Below are positions 22,100-31,047 of a stretch of DNA of 31,126 nt, one piece after another. Both the position numbers and the translations under genes were made by a program. The notes beneath the pieces are model-generated. The model ran no database searches. It saw only the letters and a program-made list of their open reading frames with translations, and was not told where the DNA came from. Origin of the DNA: an uncultured Collinsella sp. (GTDB taxonomy: Bacteria > Actinomycetota > Coriobacteriia > Coriobacteriales > Coriobacteriaceae); assembly GCA_900757505.1 (NCBI GenBank), contig CAAEOE010000034.1, positions 1 through 31,126 of the forward strand, given 5' to 3'. Numbering within the stretch: position 1 is the first letter of the stretch; each line of letters begins with the position of its first letter.

Positions 22100-23122
22100 T
22101 TACTGCCCTGCGTCCTTCATGGGCGGCATGGGCTTCCAGTTGGGATCCTTAACGATCTTGCGGGCGTCCTTCATGCCACGGCGCAGCGCCGGTATACCGG
22201 TCTTAAAACATTTGTCGACGGCAGCCAGGCGAATGAATTCCTTGCAGAAGGTCGCGGCATTGCCCAGGCGGAACAGCACGGGATGATAGTCGCCGTAGAT
22301 TTGCATGTAACGGGCCAAAAAGCCGCGGTTGCGCATGATGTAGTAACGGTTGGTGTCGCTCGTGGAGTTGAGCTGGCGCTTGCCGGCGATATCCCAGTTA
22401 GAGACGGCGCGGGCGCGCTTGAGCACCACGTCGGCAACAACGGCGGCGGGGAAGTGTTGGCTGGCTACGTAGCCGTAGCAGGCATCGTCGCCGTAGATAA
22501 AGAAGCGCGCGTCGGGCAGGCCAATCTTGTCGACCACGCGGCGCGAGAACATGCCGCCCTCAAAGCACAGCTGGTTCATGGCGCGGTAGCCCTCGGGGCC
22601 CAAGTCCCACTTGGCGACAGGGTTGGGAATGCCGAGCGAAAGGATGAGTTGGTATTGCCAAAAGAAGGCGCCGCCGTCAAAGTCCAGGCGCGAACCCTGG
22701 ATGACATCGTAGCGGTCGGTCCACTTGGCAAGACGCTCGATGCCTTCGGGGATGACGAGCACGTCGTCGTCCATCACCCAGAACCACTGGGCCCCCAGAT
22801 CGTAGGCGCATTTAGTGCCGGCGGAGAAGCCGCCCGCACCGCCGCCGTTTTCGAGTTGCGGGGCGTAGATGACACGGTCGGTGCCGCCCTGCGCGTCGGG
22901 CTGCTCGGTGTCGATGCCCCACAGGTTGGCCAGGCGCTCGTTGAATGCAGTGCACATGGCCTCGGTCTCGCGCGAATTCTCGTTATCGACAATCACGATG
23001 CGCCAGGGCGTTGCCGTAAGCTCGGTCATGGAGTCGAACAGGTTGGCCAGGAGCTCCTGACGCTTGTACGTGACGACAACGATGGCGAGCTTATCGATGG
23101 GGGCGGGAAGGGTTGAAGGCAT
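22100..23122 (-). CDS. GT2 glycosyltransferase, galactofuranosyltransferase (GlfT1)-like
   Basis: A 340-aa cytoplasmic-face enzyme from ATG 23122 (AAAGGA, 12 nt upstream). The GT-A fold begins LAIVVVTYKRQELL (12-25). VIVDNENS (43-50), ENGGGAGGFSAG (91-102) and WVMDDDVL (115-122, metal-binding Asp triad) follow. The acceptor-side GGMFSRRVVDKIGLPDARFF, then IYGDD, and the NRYYIMRNRGFLARY block are typical of the GlfT1/WbbL-like group of actinobacteria, which add galactofuranose or rhamnose to a lipid-linked glycan. The sugar is inferred, not shown. The gene is divergent from the five-gene glycosyltransferase run, sharing a 256-nt intergenic region. It has no membrane segment. Confidence 0.87.
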   Translation of the reverse strand: MPSTLPAPIDKLAIVVVTYKRQELLANLFDSMTELTATPWRIVIVDNENSRETEAMCTAFNERLANLWGIDTEQPDAQGGTDRVIYAPQLENGGGAGGFSAGTKCAYDLGAQWFWVMDDDVLVIPEGIERLAKWTDRYDVIQGSRLDFDGGAFFWQYQLILSLGIPNPVAKWDLGPEGYRAMNQLCFEGGMFSRRVVDKIGLPDARFFIYGDDACYGYVASQHFPAAVVADVVLKRARAVSNWDIAGKRQLNSTSDTNRYYIMRNRGFLARYMQIYGDYHPVLFRLGNAATFCKEFIRLAAVDKCFKTGIPALRRGMKDARKIVKDPNWKPMPPMKDAGQ

Positions 23123-23284
23123 GGGGCAATATATCCTTTCACGCGCGGCGGGCGAGTGCTGCGCGGAAGCTATCGAATACGTCCTTGGGACTGTCCTATT
23201 GTAAAGGCTCACCGCACCTTGACGGCAAGCTTTGAATAAAACGCAGGAACCTGCCATGGGCCCGCCGCATGATGTGGGGTTGCT

Positions 23285-23313
23285 TTGCCCGCAAGAGGCT
23301 CCATAGATTATAT
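23285..23313 (+). promoter_or_regulatory. Candidate promoter of the rightward glycosyltransferase run
   Basis: TTGCCC (23285-23290) and TTATAT (23308-23313) are 17 bp apart; the start would be near 23320, about 59 nt before the first gene. On the minus strand TACAAT (23203-23198) is a -10 candidate for the leftward gene but its nearest -35 (TTGCCG) is 19 bp away. Nothing else is seen in the 256-nt gap. Confidence 0.45.
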
Positions 23314-23378
23314 AAACGCCCGCTGGCGCGCTGACCCTTTGATACCATGAAACGACAGGTATTTCCTAAGGAGCACAT

Positions 23379-24482
23379 TTGTCTACTAACGCCTCTGGCA
23401 GCCCTGTTCTGTCGCTGCTTATCCCCATTTACAATGTTCAGCGCTACCTGCGCGAGTGTCTCGATTCCGCCCTGGCGCAGACGCTCAAGGATATTGAGAT
23501 CATCTGCATTAACGACGGATCGACCGACAACTCGCCGGCGATTATCCGCGAGTATATGGAGCGTGATGGGCGCGTCAAGATGATCGACAAGGCCAACAGC
23601 GGCTACGGCGACTCGATGAACCGCGGCCTGGAGATGGCGCGTGGCAAGTACGTTGGCATCTTGGAGTCCGATGACTTTATGGCGCCCGACGCACTCCAAA
23701 AGCTTGTCTCGGCCGCCGATACCAATAATGCCGACTTTGCGAAAGCGAACTTTGATTTCTACTGGTCTAAGCCCGAGGAGCGCCGTTCGCTGCACGAGAT
23801 GTTTAGGCCTCAGGATTGCGGCAAGCCGGTGCACCCGAGCGATACGACGCAGTTCTTTAAGCAAAAGCCATCGATTTGGTCGGCTGTGTACCGTCGCGAT
23901 TTTCTTGAGCGCAACGGCATTACGTTCCTTCCGACTCCGGGGGCATCCTTTCAGGACACGTCATTTGCCTTTAAGGTGATCGCGTGCGCCGATAAGGCTG
24001 TTTACCTGCATGATGCCGTGTTGTCGTATCGCCAGGACAACGAGAATTCCTCGGTCAATTCTTCGGCTAAAGTCTTTTGCGTCAATACCGAGTATGCCGA
24101 GATTGAGCGTTGGATTCGAGAGGATTATACCCGCGACCACGCAAACGGCGATGTCGCGCGCATGCTCAAGTTCAATCAACTCATTAAGTACGATTCGTAT
24201 ATGTGGAACTACGTGCGCCTGGCGCCTAAGTTCTATAAGGAGTTCCTGGTTCAGATGGCTAAGGAATTTCAGGCGGCCTTGGACGCGGGGGAGTTTTCGC
24301 TTGACGACCTCAAGCCGTGGAAGCGCGCGAATCTCGCTGCCATCCTCAAAGATCCTGAGGGCTGGGTTGACGAGCATCCGAGTTTTGCGACGGATGGTGC
24401 CTTGGGGCGCGCTAAGTATTACGCCTCGGTTGGAGGCCCAGGCGTGGTCGCTGCCTTCCTCATCGAATCGCTGAGGGGGTAG
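23379..24482 (+). CDS. GT2 family glycosyltransferase (paralogue A)
   Basis: A 367-aa protein. It starts at TTG 23379, with AAGGAG six bases before it and no in-frame ATG nearby. GT-A motifs in order: VLSLLIPIYNVQRYLRECLDS (about 10-30), ICINDGSTDNSP, GYGDSMNRGLEMARGKYVG, the metal-binding variant ILESDDF (about 88-94), WSAVYRRDFLERN and GASFQDTSF, whose Asp is the likely base. The C-terminal 120 residues are helical and end without a membrane anchor. The sugar and acceptor are unknown. It is followed 6 nt later by the next glycosyltransferase, so an operon. It is closely related to the gene at 25604, including a 65-bp identical block. Confidence 0.88.
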   Translation: MSTNASGSPVLSLLIPIYNVQRYLRECLDSALAQTLKDIEIICINDGSTDNSPAIIREYMERDGRVKMIDKANSGYGDSMNRGLEMARGKYVGILESDDFMAPDALQKLVSAADTNNADFAKANFDFYWSKPEERRSLHEMFRPQDCGKPVHPSDTTQFFKQKPSIWSAVYRRDFLERNGITFLPTPGASFQDTSFAFKVIACADKAVYLHDAVLSYRQDNENSSVNSSAKVFCVNTEYAEIERWIREDYTRDHANGDVARMLKFNQLIKYDSYMWNYVRLAPKFYKEFLVQMAKEFQAALDAGEFSLDDLKPWKRANLAAILKDPEGWVDEHPSFATDGALGRAKYYASVGGPGVVAAFLIESLRG

Positions 24483-24488
24483 GTCGGC

Positions 24489-25529
24489 ATGGGAGAGGCC
24501 TCGTGTCCTAAAGCTACCATTGTCGTCCCCGTTTACAACTCTGCGCGCTCCATTCAGCGATGCCTCGATTCGCTTTTGGCCCAGTCTGAGCGCTCGATTC
24601 AGGTTGTCTGCGTCAACGACGGTTCGACTGATGATTCGTTGAACGTGTTACGCCAGATCGCGCAGGCCGACGATCGCGTGCTGGTGATTGACCAGGAAAA
24701 CGCGGGCGTCTCGTGTGCTCGAAATGCCGGTATCGATGCCGCCGAGGGCGAGACCGTCTTTTTTGTGGACGCCGACGATTACATCGATGCCCAGACGGTC
24801 GAGCGCGTGTTGCATGCCATGGAGTCTGCGGATGCCGAGGCCGCCGTTTTTGGCGGCGTCTGTGAACCTGCCGATGCTGCCCCCAAACGCGTCCAGCAAC
24901 TCATGAGCCCCAAAGCTGGTACCTTCGGCGCCCGCGATCCTCAACTGCTGTTCCATTCGAATGCGCAGCCCTATGCCTGCCGTGCGGCTTTTTCGCGCGA
25001 GCTGCTCAATCGCGAAGGCATTCGCTTCGCCCCCGGTTTGGCTTTGGGCGAGGACGTCGTCTTCCAATTTGCGGCTTATGCGCTTGCCCGCAGGACCGTC
25101 GTCATGCCGGACAAGTTCTACCACTACGTGATGGAGAGCGAATCGGCGACGCACGAGTTCAACAGTGCCGAGGCGCGCGCCAAAAAGCTTGATGCCCACA
25201 TGAGGATGCTCGAGGAGGTCTTGGAGGACTGGGCGGCCTACGGTCTTTTGGACCTGTGTCCCGGCGAGCTGATAACTTGGTTTTTGGATCTAATTGTGTT
25301 CGACCTGGCGCGCTTGGATGCCGATGACTTCCATCGCGTGGCGGCTCGCGTCAACATGGACCTCACGACGTTTTTGGGAACGGAGTGGGCGGATATGCCT
25401 GCCAAGGGCGCCGTTTGCCGTGTTGCCCACAAGCTCGTTGCGGCGACCTCGGGCGTTTCGATGGCAGACGCCACGCTGTTCTATCTTTCGACTCGCGGTC
25501 TCAAAGCCTGCCTGGAGCGCTTTATCTAA
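24489..25529 (+). CDS. GT2 family glycosyltransferase
   Basis: A 346-aa protein with GGGGGTAGG upstream of ATG 24489. Motifs: ATIVVPVYNSARSIQRCLDS (9-28), VCVNDGSTDDSL, ENAGVSCARNAGIDAAEG, VFFVDADDYIDAQT with the D-x-D metal site, and LALGEDVVFQFAAY, where the Glu-Asp is the typical catalytic pair of this GT2 branch. The C-terminal region contains YHYVMESESATHEF and helices. It is more like the WcaA/EpsJ-type capsule transferases than its neighbours on either side. Only 6 nt separate it from the upstream gene; 74 nt with a possible weak promoter separate it from the downstream paralogue. Confidence 0.87.
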   Translation: MGEASCPKATIVVPVYNSARSIQRCLDSLLAQSERSIQVVCVNDGSTDDSLNVLRQIAQADDRVLVIDQENAGVSCARNAGIDAAEGETVFFVDADDYIDAQTVERVLHAMESADAEAAVFGGVCEPADAAPKRVQQLMSPKAGTFGARDPQLLFHSNAQPYACRAAFSRELLNREGIRFAPGLALGEDVVFQFAAYALARRTVVMPDKFYHYVMESESATHEFNSAEARAKKLDAHMRMLEEVLEDWAAYGLLDLCPGELITWFLDLIVFDLARLDADDFHRVAARVNMDLTTFLGTEWADMPAKGAVCRVAHKLVAATSGVSMADATLFYLSTRGLKACLERFI

Positions 25530-25603
25530 TTCCAAGCGTTGCCGCCCGCCGCAACTCGGCTGCTAAAATAACCCTGTTACACGCTATTCAACAGGAGGTT
25601 CTC

Positions 25604-26722
25604 TTGCAGAACTCTGATACCCCTAAAGTTTCGCTGCTTGTTCCCATCTGCAATGTTGAGCGCTACCTGCGCGAGTGCCTCGATTCCGCCGTGGCGCAGA
25701 CGCTCAAGGACATCGAGATCATCTGCATCAACGACGGTTCTACCGATAGTTCGCCAGATATCATCCGCGAGTACATGGAGCGCGACCCCCGTGTAAAGAT
25801 GATCGACAAGGCCAACAGCGGCTACGGCGACTCGATGAACCGCGGCCTGGAGATGGCGCGCGGCGAGTACGTGGGCATCCTTGAGTCCGACGACTTTATG
25901 TTTGAGGATTCGCTCCAAAAGCTGGTCGCCAAGGCCGATGCTGAGCATGCCGATGTCGTTAAGGGCGACTTTTACCTGTATTGGTCCACGCCCAGCGAGC
26001 GCCGTGAGCTGTTTGGAATTATCGACGAGCATATGACGGGCGCCGCGTATCGCCCCGTCGATCGCCCGGGCATCTTCTACCGCAAACCTTCCATTTGGTC
26101 GGCTATCTATCGGCGCGAGTTCCTCAACGACAATCAGATTCGGTTCCTTCCCACGCCGGGTGCCTCGTATCAGGACGCAGGCTTTAACTTTAAGGTTTGG
26201 GCTTGCGCCGAGCGTGCCGCGTTTATTGCGGACCCCATTTTGTGCTATCGCCAGGATAACGAGAAGAGCTCCGTTAATTCGCCCAACAAGGTGTTTTGCG
26301 TGTGCGACGAGTATGTCGAGATGCAGCGCTTTTTGGACGAGCGTCCCGAGCTCAAGGCTCAGCTTCAGGGCATTTTAATGCGCATGAAGGTCGATACGTA
26401 CCGCTGGAATGATGAGCGTCTGGTCGATGAGCTGCGTGGGCAGTTTTGGGAGAAGGCTTCGCCCGAGCTGAAGGCCGATTGGGATGCCGGTCGCTTTGAC
26501 CTGTCGCTGTTTGATCCGCGTGGCGAGACCGACTTGCGCCTGATGGTCAAGTCGTCTCGCGCCTATATCGATTCGCGCTTTGACTTTAAGAAGCCGGGCA
26601 AGTTGAATACGTTTAAGCATTACTTTAAGATCGGCGGCCTACCGTTGGTCTGGCGCGTGCTGACGTATCAGCGCACCTACGGCGACAACCCGCACCCTGA
26701 TGACGTTCCGGCCGCACAGTAG
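25604..26722 (+). CDS. GT2 family glycosyltransferase (paralogue B)
   Basis: A 372-aa protein starting at TTG 25604 behind a full AGGAGG, five bases away; the longer frame runs back into the preceding gene. It shares with paralogue A the whole architecture: SLLVPICNVERYLRECLDS, ICINDGSTDSSP, GYGDSMNRGLEMARGEYVG, ILESDDFMFEDSLQ, WSAIYRREFL, FLPTPGASYQDAGF and YRQDNEKSSVNSPNKVFCV. The C-terminal third diverges (SRFDFKKPGKLNTFKHYFKI), as expected if donor is conserved and acceptor changed. A TTGCCG/TAAAAT pair at 25539-25569 has 19-bp spacing and may be a weak internal promoter. Confidence 0.88.
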   Translation: MQNSDTPKVSLLVPICNVERYLRECLDSAVAQTLKDIEIICINDGSTDSSPDIIREYMERDPRVKMIDKANSGYGDSMNRGLEMARGEYVGILESDDFMFEDSLQKLVAKADAEHADVVKGDFYLYWSTPSERRELFGIIDEHMTGAAYRPVDRPGIFYRKPSIWSAIYRREFLNDNQIRFLPTPGASYQDAGFNFKVWACAERAAFIADPILCYRQDNEKSSVNSPNKVFCVCDEYVEMQRFLDERPELKAQLQGILMRMKVDTYRWNDERLVDELRGQFWEKASPELKADWDAGRFDLSLFDPRGETDLRLMVKSSRAYIDSRFDFKKPGKLNTFKHYFKIGGLPLVWRVLTYQRTYGDNPHPDDVPAAQ

Positions 26723-26734
26723 GAGCGAGTGACT

Positions 26735-27802
26735 ATGGCTACCCCCAAGATTTCCGTTATCGTTCCCATCTATAAAGTGGAGGAGTGCCTGGCCTGGTGC
26801 CTGGACTCCCTGCTTGCGCAGGACATGCCCGATTGGGAAGGCGTGCTGGTCAACGATGGCTCGCCGGACGGTTCGCGCGATATCGCCGTGTCTTACTGCG
26901 AGCGTGATGCGCGCTTTACGCTGGTCGATAAGGAGAACGGCGGCCTGTCGAGTGCGCGTAATGCAGGCATCGCCGCGTCCACGGCGCCTATCGTCGCGTT
27001 TTTGGATTCCGACGACCGCTTTACGCCCGATGCATGCCGCGTGATCGTCGATGCCTTTGAGCGCGAGCGCTGTGATGTTTTGACCTTTGGCGCGAACCCG
27101 TATCCGCTGGAGGCGGGGTATCCGTGGCTTAACTATGTGCTGAGCCCGCGCGATGTGTCGTTTGAAGGCTATAGCTCCAATCTGCTGTTTAAGGAAGCAT
27201 CTCGCCCCTTTGCATGGCGCACCGCCTGCAAGCGTGAGTTTTTGCTGGATAACGGGATCGTGTTCGACGATACCGTTACGTATGGCGAGGACCAGGTCTT
27301 CGATTTTGCCGTGTACGGTCGTTCGCACAAGACCGCGCTTATCTCGAACAAGCTGTATGACTACCGCGTGGCGCGCAAGGGTTCGCTTATGGACGCCATG
27401 CGCTACGACGACGAGACACGTCTGCTGGAGCACGTGAAGATTTACTCTGCGGTGCTGGCTGACTGGCAGCGCGACGGTCTCGATGTCCTGCATGCCGATG
27501 ACCTGGCGTACTTCCTATGCGATCTGGTGCTGTACGATGCGCTCAGGTTGCTGGGTTCGGACTGCGGCAAGGTGTTTGCTGCCGTTGCCACGGCGCTTGC
27601 CGGTTCTGCCGTGGGCAGCGATGCTGCGCTCGCACAATGCGCTTCTTCTGTTGCTGCTATGGTGCGTGCGGCGCTTACCAGCAAGGCCCCCAATGCCCGT
27701 GGGTGCAAAAAGCTCATGTTCGATTACGACGTCTTGAGGTTTGGGCGCCTGGGTGCCTGCAAACGCATGGCAGCGAACGCCCTGGGAAAGCGAGAAGTGT
27801 AG
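26735..27802 (+). CDS. GT2 family glycosyltransferase
   Basis: A 355-aa protein. ATG 26735 lies nine bases after AGGAG, better than GTG 26729 at three. Motifs: KISVIVPIYKVEECLAWCLDS, VLVNDGSPDGSRD, ENGGLSSARNAGIAAST, VAFLDSDDRFTPDA (D-x-D site) and VTYGEDQVFDFAVYG (catalytic Glu-Asp). LMDAMRYDDETRLLEHVKIY resembles EpsJ/CpsJ-type capsule glycosyltransferases. It starts 12 nt after paralogue B and ends directly against the next start codon (TAG then ATG), so translation is coupled with the large bidomain enzyme. Confidence 0.88.
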   Translation: MATPKISVIVPIYKVEECLAWCLDSLLAQDMPDWEGVLVNDGSPDGSRDIAVSYCERDARFTLVDKENGGLSSARNAGIAASTAPIVAFLDSDDRFTPDACRVIVDAFERERCDVLTFGANPYPLEAGYPWLNYVLSPRDVSFEGYSSNLLFKEASRPFAWRTACKREFLLDNGIVFDDTVTYGEDQVFDFAVYGRSHKTALISNKLYDYRVARKGSLMDAMRYDDETRLLEHVKIYSAVLADWQRDGLDVLHADDLAYFLCDLVLYDALRLLGSDCGKVFAAVATALAGSAVGSDAALAQCASSVAAMVRAALTSKAPNARGCKKLMFDYDVLRFGRLGACKRMAANALGKREV

Positions 27803-30289
27803 ATGAGTATCAAGCGTTTGGCACTTTGCCGCAGTCAGGGCCGTCTGTTTGTGCTGCTTCGTTTTGCCGGTCAGGATGTCGCCGCGCTTATCGAGCGGGA
27901 GGGTTCTCAAGCGTTTGTCCATGCGACGACGAGCGGTTCTTGTGTGCCGTCGCTGGTGCTCCCGGTCGATCGTGGCCGTGTGCTGGCGCTTTGCCCTTCC
28001 GTTTCCGATTACGAGCGCGAGCTCGCCGTCTTGGTGCTTCCGTTTTTGGATGGCTCGTCGATGGATGTCGTTTTTGCATCCGGTGGCCAAAGGTTGGGCT
28101 CCATTCGCCTCGATAGCCGCGTGGCCAAGTTGGAATCCAAGATTAACTACAAAGCAAAGCCTGCGCTGTGTGCGCTTATCCGCGATGCGCAGCGTGGCGA
28201 ACACTGCGGCCTCTACGAGATCGATGCCATTCGCTATTTGCCGGCAGACGCCGGCGCGGTGTGGCGCTATGAGGTTACGTGGGCGGGAGATCCTCAGTGC
28301 GCCCCTGAGATCCAGATCTTCGATACGCATATGAATGCGATCGATGCCACCGTGCATGTGTTTGAGTCGCAGGTCGATGTGCCGCAGCAGGACGGATGCC
28401 GCGTCAATAAAACGTATCTGAGTGTTGAGATGCCCCAGGATATACGTGATTTTGTCGCGATTGCAATCGACCCCGCGGGGCAGATCCAGAGCGGTTTTTG
28501 CGCCATGGATGGTCGCCTGTACAACGGCATGGTCGACGACAGCTGGAACCGCATGAAGGATGCACGCGCTGACGACGCAGCTTATCGACGTTGGTTTGAG
28601 CAGCATCGCGCAAAGCCGGGCGATCTGGCGTGCCAGCGTGTCGCTTCGGCGGCCTTTGCCTATAGGCCGCTCGTGAGCATTGTGGTGCCGTGCTACAAGA
28701 CCGATCGAGTCTACCTGCGCGAGCTGCTGGACTCGGTGCTAGCCCAGAGCTATGACAACTGGGAATTGCTGTTCATGGACGCCTCGCCCGAATGGGATGC
28801 GGTGGCCAATCTTGCAGCAAGTGCCAACGACGAGCGCGTTCGTCGCATCGAGCTGCCCGGCAACGGCGGCATTGTGCTCAACACCAACGCTGGTATTCAG
28901 CAGGCGACTGGAGACTATATCGCGTTCTTGGACCATGACGACATTCTGGAGCCGGACGCGTTATTCCACTATGTTGCCGCGCTGAATAAGGTGGCCGAGG
29001 GCGAGCGTCCCCAGGTCCTGTTCTGCGACGAGGACATGTTCCAGAAAACGGGGGAGTGGGGCCAGCCGGTCTTTAAGACCGTACTCAACGTCGACCTGCT
29101 CTATAGCCATAACTGCGTGACGCATTTCCTGATGGTGGAGAAGGCGCTCATCGATCACATTGGTTTGTCCCCAGAAGACGTTGCGGGCGCCCAGGACTAC
29201 GACTTGACGCTTCGCTGCCTTGTAGCCGGCGCGCGCTTTGAGCACGTTGCGCATGTGCTGTATCACTGGCGCGTTCATCTGGGATCGACCGCCGACGGTT
29301 CTGCCGATAGTAAGCCGTATGCTATTGAAGCCGGGCGCCTTGCGCTGCAGCGCCACTTTAACGCGCTGGGCATTTGCGGAACGGTCGAGGAGACCGAGAC
29401 GCCGTTTGTCTACCGTATGCGCTATGCGCTGCCAAAGCCTGCGCCGCTGGTGAGCATTGTGATTCCCACCAAGGATCACGTCGAGACGCTCGACGCCTGC
29501 GTGATGTCGATCGCCCAGAAGGCCACGTATGCCAACTACGAGATCGTCTTGGTGGAGAACAACAGCGAAGACCCGGAGACGTTTGCGTATTACGAAACCC
29601 TTCTGGAGCGCATAGCGGCTGCATCTGGTGGCAAGGGCACGGCGCGCGTTGAGTGGTGGCCGGGCGAGTTCAATTACTCCCAGATCATCAACTTTGGCGT
29701 TGAGCATGCCAAGGGCGACTATCTGCTGCTGTTGAACAACGATACCGAGGTCATAAGCCCCGGCTTTATTGAAGAGATGATGGGCTATCTGATGCGTCCC
29801 GATGCGGGCGTGGTGGGCGCCAAACTCTATTTTGCCGATCATCTGGTGCAGCATGCCGGCATTTTGGTTGGCGTGCGCGGCGCACTTGCCCATGCCAACC
29901 AGGACTTCTCGGCAAAGCGCGAGGGATACCTTGCCCGTGCTGTACGTCCCGGCAACTTTAGCGCCGTAACGGGCGCCTGCCAGATGGTTCGTCGCGACGT
30001 GTTTGAGCAGGTCGGAGGCTACAACGAGGAGTTCGCCGTCGGCTTTAACGACGCGGACTTTTGCCTCCGTGTGCGGGAGGCGGGCTACCGCACCATCTTT
30101 ACGCCCTATGCCGAGCTGTACCACTACGAGTTCACCTCGCGCGGCAGGGAAGAGGCCAACGAGGAAAAGCTGCGCCGCTGGAAGCGAGAGCAGGCACTGT
30201 TCATGCAGCGCTGGCCGGAGTTCTTCCTCGATGGCGATCCGTGGTTGGGGCCAAACCTATCTGCCGAGAGTGAGTATTTCTCGGTCTAA
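27803..30289 (+). CDS. Large bifunctional glycosyltransferase with two GT2 domains
   Basis: An 828-aa protein. Residues 1-285 are an N-terminal region I do not recognise, probably beta-rich. GT2 domain 1 starts at about 288 (PLVSIVVPCYKTDRVYLREL), with LLFMDASPEWDA, GNGGIVLNTNAGIQQATGDY, FLDHDDILEPDALFHYV and AGAQDYDLTLRCL. GT2 domain 2 starts at about 548 (PLVSIVIPTKDHVETLDACV), with VLVENNSEDPETF, LLLNNDTEVISPGFIEEMMG, GACQMVRRDVFEQVGGYNEEF, GFNDADFCLRVREAGYR and a final YHYEFTSRGREEA. The double-GT2 layout is that of rhamnan/O-antigen-type enzymes that add two sugars or act processively. ATG directly follows the previous stop. Last gene of the glycosyltransferase operon; no clear terminator follows. 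Confidence 0.87.
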   Translation: MSIKRLALCRSQGRLFVLLRFAGQDVAALIEREGSQAFVHATTSGSCVPSLVLPVDRGRVLALCPSVSDYERELAVLVLPFLDGSSMDVVFASGGQRLGSIRLDSRVAKLESKINYKAKPALCALIRDAQRGEHCGLYEIDAIRYLPADAGAVWRYEVTWAGDPQCAPEIQIFDTHMNAIDATVHVFESQVDVPQQDGCRVNKTYLSVEMPQDIRDFVAIAIDPAGQIQSGFCAMDGRLYNGMVDDSWNRMKDARADDAAYRRWFEQHRAKPGDLACQRVASAAFAYRPLVSIVVPCYKTDRVYLRELLDSVLAQSYDNWELLFMDASPEWDAVANLAASANDERVRRIELPGNGGIVLNTNAGIQQATGDYIAFLDHDDILEPDALFHYVAALNKVAEGERPQVLFCDEDMFQKTGEWGQPVFKTVLNVDLLYSHNCVTHFLMVEKALIDHIGLSPEDVAGAQDYDLTLRCLVAGARFEHVAHVLYHWRVHLGSTADGSADSKPYAIEAGRLALQRHFNALGICGTVEETETPFVYRMRYALPKPAPLVSIVIPTKDHVETLDACVMSIAQKATYANYEIVLVENNSEDPETFAYYETLLERIAAASGGKGTARVEWWPGEFNYSQIINFGVEHAKGDYLLLLNNDTEVISPGFIEEMMGYLMRPDAGVVGAKLYFADHLVQHAGILVGVRGALAHANQDFSAKREGYLARAVRPGNFSAVTGACQMVRRDVFEQVGGYNEEFAVGFNDADFCLRVREAGYRTIFTPYAELYHYEFTSRGREEANEEKLRRWKREQALFMQRWPEFFLDGDPWLGPNLSAESEYFSV

Positions 30290-30438
30290 GGCAATGGGTT
30301 TAGGAAGTCCTGAACTTTCTTTCGCTATGAGCTTGGAAGAAAGCAATGGTGGACTACTAACTAAGTCATATTACGAAAGCTCGATACTTCCGCGATAAGT
30401 TTATACAAGCTTATACAGCTCGATATTATTCGATATAA
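30290..30438. other. AT-rich junction between glycosyltransferase operon and truncated ATPase
   Basis: This stretch is visibly poorer in GC than the rest. It contains the near-repeat TTATACAAGC/TTATACAGC (about 30401-30419) and CGATAT/ATATCG hairpin arms near 30430-30448. No credible gene, insertion sequence end or terminator is seen. It may mark the breakpoint where the 5' part of the following ATPase gene was lost. Confidence 0.45.
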
Positions 30439-31047
30439 GTAGATATCGCACTTGCCTTTGCCGGCTTACCCGCCGGCGTTATGGATCTTATTAACGGCAA
30501 GGCGCTTACGTTCTTGCGTCGTGCCCTCTCCGAAGATCTGGCGCCTATCAACCAGGTGGAGGTAGCGCTCTCTATGGGCGATAGCTTTGTCGCGACTGGT
30601 TTGACCATAGAGGACGATCTTCTGTCGAGAGCCGCTAAGGCCACTAAGGGCTATGCCTATCTGGTGCAACTGGTCGGTTACTCCATTTGGCAACGCGCCA
30701 ACTTGCATCGTGCCAAAAGTGCCATTGTGAGCGAGGGCGACGTCACCGAAGGCATTGCGCTGGCAGAGGCTCGTTTTCACGATGTTGTTCACGAGCCCGC
30801 GATTTCTGGACTTGGACTCAACGATATCAAATACCTTTTGGCCATGTGCGAGGATAAGCAGCAGTCCAAATCATCTGAGATTGCTAAACGCATGGGTAAA
30901 AAGACCAATGAGGTCAGCTCTATTAGGGCTAAGCTGCTTCAAAGAGAGGTTATTCAAGCTCCGCAGAGGGGCTACGTGCAGTTTGCCGTGCCGGACCTAG
31001 ATATCTATCTGCGAGAGAACGCCGCGGAGATTCTCGAGCGGTTCTAA
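30439..31047 (+). pseudogene. Truncated ATP-binding protein (AAA/Orc-Cdc6-like), 3' part only
   Basis: The open frame from 30439 (after TAA 30436-30438) reads VDIALAFAGLPAGVMDL, then INGKALTFLRRA. This is recognisable as the sensor-1 region of a family of AAA-type ATP-binding proteins that normally have about 200 residues with Walker A and B before this point. It continues through KGYAYLVQLVGYSIW and DVTEGIALAEARFHDVV to a C-terminal winged helix (SKSSEIAKRMGKKTNEVSSIRAKLLQREVI). The P-loop half is absent. The first ATG, 30481, has no SD, and homology extends upstream of it, so translation there would be secondary. Most likely a decayed fragment of a chromosomal or mobile-element ATPase. No helper genes are near. 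Confidence 0.72.
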
